A program made the translations under genes and the position numbers. The notes below the pieces were generated by a model that was given only the letters and a program-made list of their open reading frames with translations, was not told the DNA's origin and did no database searches. A DNA stretch of 8,019 nt from Planctomycetota bacterium (GTDB lineage: Bacteria; Planctomycetota; SBBH01; JAHFOU01): positions 1 to 8,019 of the forward strand of contig JAHFOU010000097.1 of assembly GCA_023261525.1 (NCBI GenBank). The letters run 5' to 3'. Within the stretch, counting starts at the first letter, position 1, and each line of letters begins with the position of its first letter. This document shows, piece by piece, positions 6,167-8,019 of the stretch.

Positions 6167-7188
6167 CACCGCCCTTTCCGGTGAATGTCTGCAAATGTTT
6201 GGGCCCCAGCCTCTCCACCTCCAACGTCTCCAATGTCGCCAAGCGCTCCAGCTCCGAGAGGTCCGCCGACTGCAGAGCCAACTTCGCCCCCAACATCTAA
6301 TCCGCCGGCTGCTCCGGTGACAATGTCGGCCCCGCCCTTCTTAAGACGATCTCCGACAGGAATAGGGTTGGATCCGACCCATAACGCATTGCTGTCATCG
6401 CTTGACTGTTTGAGTGTGGTATGAACGCTAGTTATGTTGAATGGCTTTCCGGGTAACGCCAGAGTAGCCACTCGAACCTTGAGTTCCGCCAAGTAAGGTC
6501 GATTGGAATTTCCTCCAAAGGCCTTTGGGTCAAAATCCCAGTAGTCCACGAAATCCATAACACCGACAAAGCGCCATTTTCTATCCTTGGAAACCATTAG
6601 CCTGCCGTCGTAGTTGATTTGGAAATTGCCCAACGTGCCGTTTGTCATGGCGCCTCCCCACCCGGACACATGGATTACCTTGCTCTTGCTTCCTGAGGAG
6701 AGCATAGGTTTGAGTTCATCTTTAAACTTGTCACTATTTCTGATGTCGACAATCGGGTTTGTATCACGCATTTCTTTTTCTGAGAGTTTGATCGGATTCC
6801 CAGTGTCATCCATATAGTTGTTCAAAAATTTCCGTGGCAAATAGTGTTCGAAGAAGGAGAGCCACACTCTTCGTTCGGCATCGGTTGCTGACCTTAGTCC
6901 GGTCGGGTCAGTAATATTAGTCGGGCCTCCATTTGCGTACCCGTACCAATTGCTCCCACTCCTGGCCGGATCCCTCTGCCCGAATCCCCCCCTGCCCGGC
7001 ATATAGAAGCGCGCCCGGTTGTGGTAATGCCCGGTGACTCCGTCAAACTCCCTACCCGCGTACTGGTAGCGGTTGGTTACGCCTTCCACCTTCTGCAGAG
7101 AGTTCCCCCAGGCGTCGCTCACGTAGCGGTTCGACACCGCCTGGGCAGAGCTCAGCAGTAAGTGAGTGCTTCCTAGAGCATCCGGCAC
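6166..7188 (-). CDS. Rhs core C-terminal segment with colicin M-like toxin domain
   Basis: This is 340 residues from GTG 7188. Residues 1-98 are the end of an Rhs/YD-repeat core: PDALGSTHLLL, YVSDAWGN, YQYAGREFDGVTGHYHNRAR, FYMPGRGGFGQRDP, YGYANGGPTNITDPTGL, the last being the usual core/toxin boundary. Residues 99-270 are the toxin tip. Around 176-254 it aligns by eye with the colicin M catalytic domain recalled from memory: shared LGN, G-x-L-x-V/I-S, a Trp, GV, then D-x-(Y/W)-DF (here D215-Y-W-D218-F) and later GK-x-(F/Y). That would imply cleavage of lipid II in the periplasm. The histidine after DxYD in colicin M appears as N229, with R230 kept. Residues 283-340 are a Gly/Ala-rich tail. 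Core homology continues upstream of this start to about 7296 and no other canonical start exists there, so this start is probably not the native one. Toxin identity is tentative. Confidence 0.75.
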   Translation of the reverse strand: MPDALGSTHLLLSSAQAVSNRYVSDAWGNSLQKVEGVTNRYQYAGREFDGVTGHYHNRARFYMPGRGGFGQRDPARSGSNWYGYANGGPTNITDPTGLRSATDAERRVWLSFFEHYLPRKFLNNYMDDTGNPIKLSEKEMRDTNPIVDIRNSDKFKDELKPMLSSGSKSKVIHVSGWGGAMTNGTLGNFQINYDGRLMVSKDRKWRFVGVMDFVDYWDFDPKAFGGNSNRPYLAELKVRVATLALPGKPFNITSVHTTLKQSSDDSNALWVGSNPIPVGDRLKKGGADIVTGAAGGLDVGGEVGSAVGGPLGAGALGDIGDVGGGEAGAQTFADIHRKGR

Positions 7189-7344
7189 GTACCCATAGGT
7201 CCCAGTGCCCCTCAGGACGGAGAGCTTCTCATCGATCCCCTCGCCATTGGTGTAGATGGCCGCATAGATGTTCCGGGAGGGGCCGACGGTCCCCCACCAC
7301 CGCGTCTCCCTGGGCCACGCGGGAATCCAGGACGCGTTTGCGGG
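7189..7344 (-). other. Frame junction: Rhs core continues upstream without a start codon
   Basis: The Rhs frame is open from 7344 (TAG at 7345-7347 precedes it). From about 7296 it reads GTVGPSRNIYAAIY, TNGEGIDEKLSVLRG and TGTYGYV, sequence typical of Rhs cores just before the PDALGS motif. No ATG, GTG or TTG lies in frame here. The overlapping frame encodes the end of the 121-residue reading frame that starts at 7594. The five-G run (plus-strand C at 7291-7295) is where loss of one base would join DSRVAQGDAVVG directly to TVGPSRNIYAA. Beyond 7300 the Rhs frame gives unconvincing residues. Confidence 0.7.
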
Positions 7345-7594
7345 CTATGAAGGCGGGATCCTTCTCGCGCATTTTCTGGAGGGCCGCCACGGTCTCGGAG
7401 GGCTTGGGCGGGATCACCTCCGGCGCGGGCGCGGAGACGGTCCCGGACAGGGCCGCGGGAGGCAGCGCCGGAGGTTTCCCGGGGGTCTTGGCGGAGGAGG
7501 CTTCTTGCGGAGAGTGGGGACTCAGGAAGACGGCCAACCCCAGGCAGGCCACCGCGGCGAGGCCATACGCCCAGGCACGAAAGGGGCGAGGCAT
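7229..7594 (-). CDS. N-terminal signal/anchor segment, probably frameshifted start of the Rhs toxin
   Basis: The reading frame has 121 residues. ATG 7594 has AAGG nine bases upstream. Residues 1-7 carry two arginines and residues 8-25 are hydrophobic (WAYGLAAVACLGLAVFLS), a signal peptide or uncleaved anchor. Residues 26-66 are Pro/Ala-rich. Residues 67-101 (SETVAALQKMREKDPAFIAR and following) look like a genuine helical segment. After G101 the frame gives GDRRPLPEHLCGHLHQWRGDR, which is only the Rhs core DNA read out of frame. Removing one G at 7291-7295 would give a continuous 475-residue product ending at 6166. I therefore regard this as the 5' part of the toxin gene, or of an unrelated exported protein fused to it by deletion. 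It lies 52 bases after the FG-GAP gene on the same strand. No family was recognised. Confidence 0.55.
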   Translation of the reverse strand: MPRPFRAWAYGLAAVACLGLAVFLSPHSPQEASSAKTPGKPPALPPAALSGTVSAPAPEVIPPKPSETVAALQKMREKDPAFIARKRVLDSRVAQGDAVVGDRRPLPEHLCGHLHQWRGDR

Positions 7595-7646
7595 CGAGGG
7601 AAACCTTATCCCCCGCTGGAGGAAAGCTCAAGCGGATTCGAGGGGG
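7595..7646 (-). promoter_or_regulatory. Short intergenic leader with AAGG ribosome-binding site
   Basis: These 52 bases lie between the FG-GAP stop and ATG 7594. The minus strand carries AAGG ending nine bases before the ATG, an adequate Shine-Dalgarno site that supports translation from 7594. I see no promoter and no clear terminator here, so the downstream frame is probably read from the FG-GAP transcript or from a promoter further upstream. Confidence 0.4.
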
Positions 7647-8019
7647 TTACTTCGGCGTCAGCTTCGTCGCGGCGATCCCGGCCTTTTCCTGGATCGCGCC
7701 GAGATCCAGTTGGTAGGCCCGGCCGTAGCCGAAGTCCAGGGGCGGCGGAAGCGGTACCGTGCGCTGGTAGTTCCCCACCAGGACGGAGGGGCGGCCTTTC
7801 CAGAGAAGGGGCGCCAGCCGGCCCCCGAAGCCGGGGCCCCCGTCGTAGGGCCCGAGCTGGGGTTCGCCGTTCACGGTCCTGAGCAGGGCCCCGGTCCGCC
7901 CGGAGCAGACCTCGACGGCCCCCGTCCTCTGCCCGCCGACCGCCCGCCAAGGGTAGCCCACGACGATGTCACGCACCGCATCCCCGTCCACGGAGGTGAC
8001 GGACGCGACGGCCCAGCCC
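7647..8019 (-). CDS. FG-GAP-type beta-propeller protein, C-terminal part (5' end outside window)
   Basis: The last 123 residues or so of a protein whose start lies beyond the right edge; the frame ends in TAA at 7647-7649. The sequence reads GWAVASVTSVDGDAVRDIVVGYPW, then GAVEVCSGRTGALLRTVNGE, later FGGRLAPLLWKGRPSVLVGNYQ and GYGRAYQLDLG. These are the alternating blades of integrin-alpha/FG-GAP repeats: G-x-x-(V/L)-x-x-x-D-x-D-x-D followed by a strand, and the SG-x-TG-x-L-x blade ending. The aspartates of the calcium loop are only partly kept (VDGDAVRD). Such proteins are normally secreted or on the surface and bind other molecules; the ligand is unknown. The gene reads toward the 121-residue frame 52 bases downstream and may be co-transcribed with it. 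Confidence 0.7.
   Translation of the reverse strand, partial: GWAVASVTSVDGDAVRDIVVGYPWRAVGGQRTGAVEVCSGRTGALLRTVNGEPQLGPYDGGPGFGGRLAPLLWKGRPSVLVGNYQRTVPLPPPLDFGYGRAYQLDLGAIQEKAGIAATKLTPK

Larger units (their letters stand above)
4863..6960. other. AT-richer toxin/immunity cassette within GC-rich chromosome
   Basis: Base composition changes visibly between the hydrolase start and the Rhs core. Third positions here are often A or T, with runs such as AAATAAAGAAAAGAAAA near 4945, while both flanks are almost saturated with G and C. The change on the right falls inside one gene, just after the Rhs core (DPTGL is encoded at about 6895-6909). That is the usual mosaic of polymorphic toxin loci, where toxin tips and immunity genes are exchanged under a conserved core. 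No integrase, transposase, terminal repeat or attachment site is seen, so recombination through the core is more likely than mobile-element insertion. Confidence 0.65.

Noticed and set aside
4863..6960. AT-rich cassette as an insertion sequence, integron or prophage fragment
   Set aside because: No transposase, integrase, terminal inverted repeats or flanking duplications were seen, and the right boundary is inside an Rhs gene at the usual tip-exchange point.

Overview
The window looks like chromosome of a high-GC, Gram-negative-type bacterium. The housekeeping genes are strongly GC-biased at third positions, several genes have overlapping stops or nearly no spacing, and some products look exported. 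The style (Clp ATPase, HEAT-repeat protein, QueG, FG-GAP protein, Rhs toxin) would fit an acidobacterial or Holophaga/Geothrix-like genome, but that placement is an impression and was not tested. No rRNA, tRNA, CRISPR array, transposase or integrase is visible.

Left part (1-4861), GC-rich and conserved in style. It holds the 3' end of a ClpB/ClpC-type AAA+ unfoldase, then a methionine-free exported HEAT-repeat protein probably coupled to it. Next comes a convergent MutT-like Nudix hydrolase whose stop shares a CTAG with the HEAT gene. The epoxyqueuosine reductase gene queG starts divergently 18 bp away. It converges with, and overlaps by 8 bp, a secreted alpha/beta hydrolase with a helical N-terminal region. 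These are ordinary cell-maintenance functions: protein quality control, nucleotide-pool cleaning, tRNA queuosine, extracytoplasmic hydrolysis.

Middle part (about 4863-6960), visibly richer in A+T and all on the minus strand. This is a polymorphic-toxin cassette, read right to left: the end of an Rhs core closing with a DPTGL motif; a C-terminal toxin domain that I align by eye with colicin M (the lipid II-cleaving bacteriocin), followed by a Gly/Ala-rich tail; a 167-residue protein with one N-terminal membrane anchor, coupled through TGATG; and an Imm11 (DUF1629)-family immunity protein overlapping that gene. A membrane-anchored partner for a toxin acting on lipid II in the periplasm parallels colicin M and its anchored immunity protein Cmi.

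Right part (about 6960-8019), GC-rich again. It holds the Rhs core, a 101-residue N-terminal segment with a signal or anchor sequence in another frame, and the 3' end of an FG-GAP-type beta-propeller gene. The N-terminal segment and the Rhs core would form one 475-residue protein if a single G were removed from a five-G run at 7291-7295. The toxin gene is therefore either a compact Sec-exported 'mini-Rhs' interrupted by a one-base frameshift (real, phase-variable or a sequencing error), or a truncated toxin remnant. This frameshift and the colicin M-like domain are the two most interesting points in the window.
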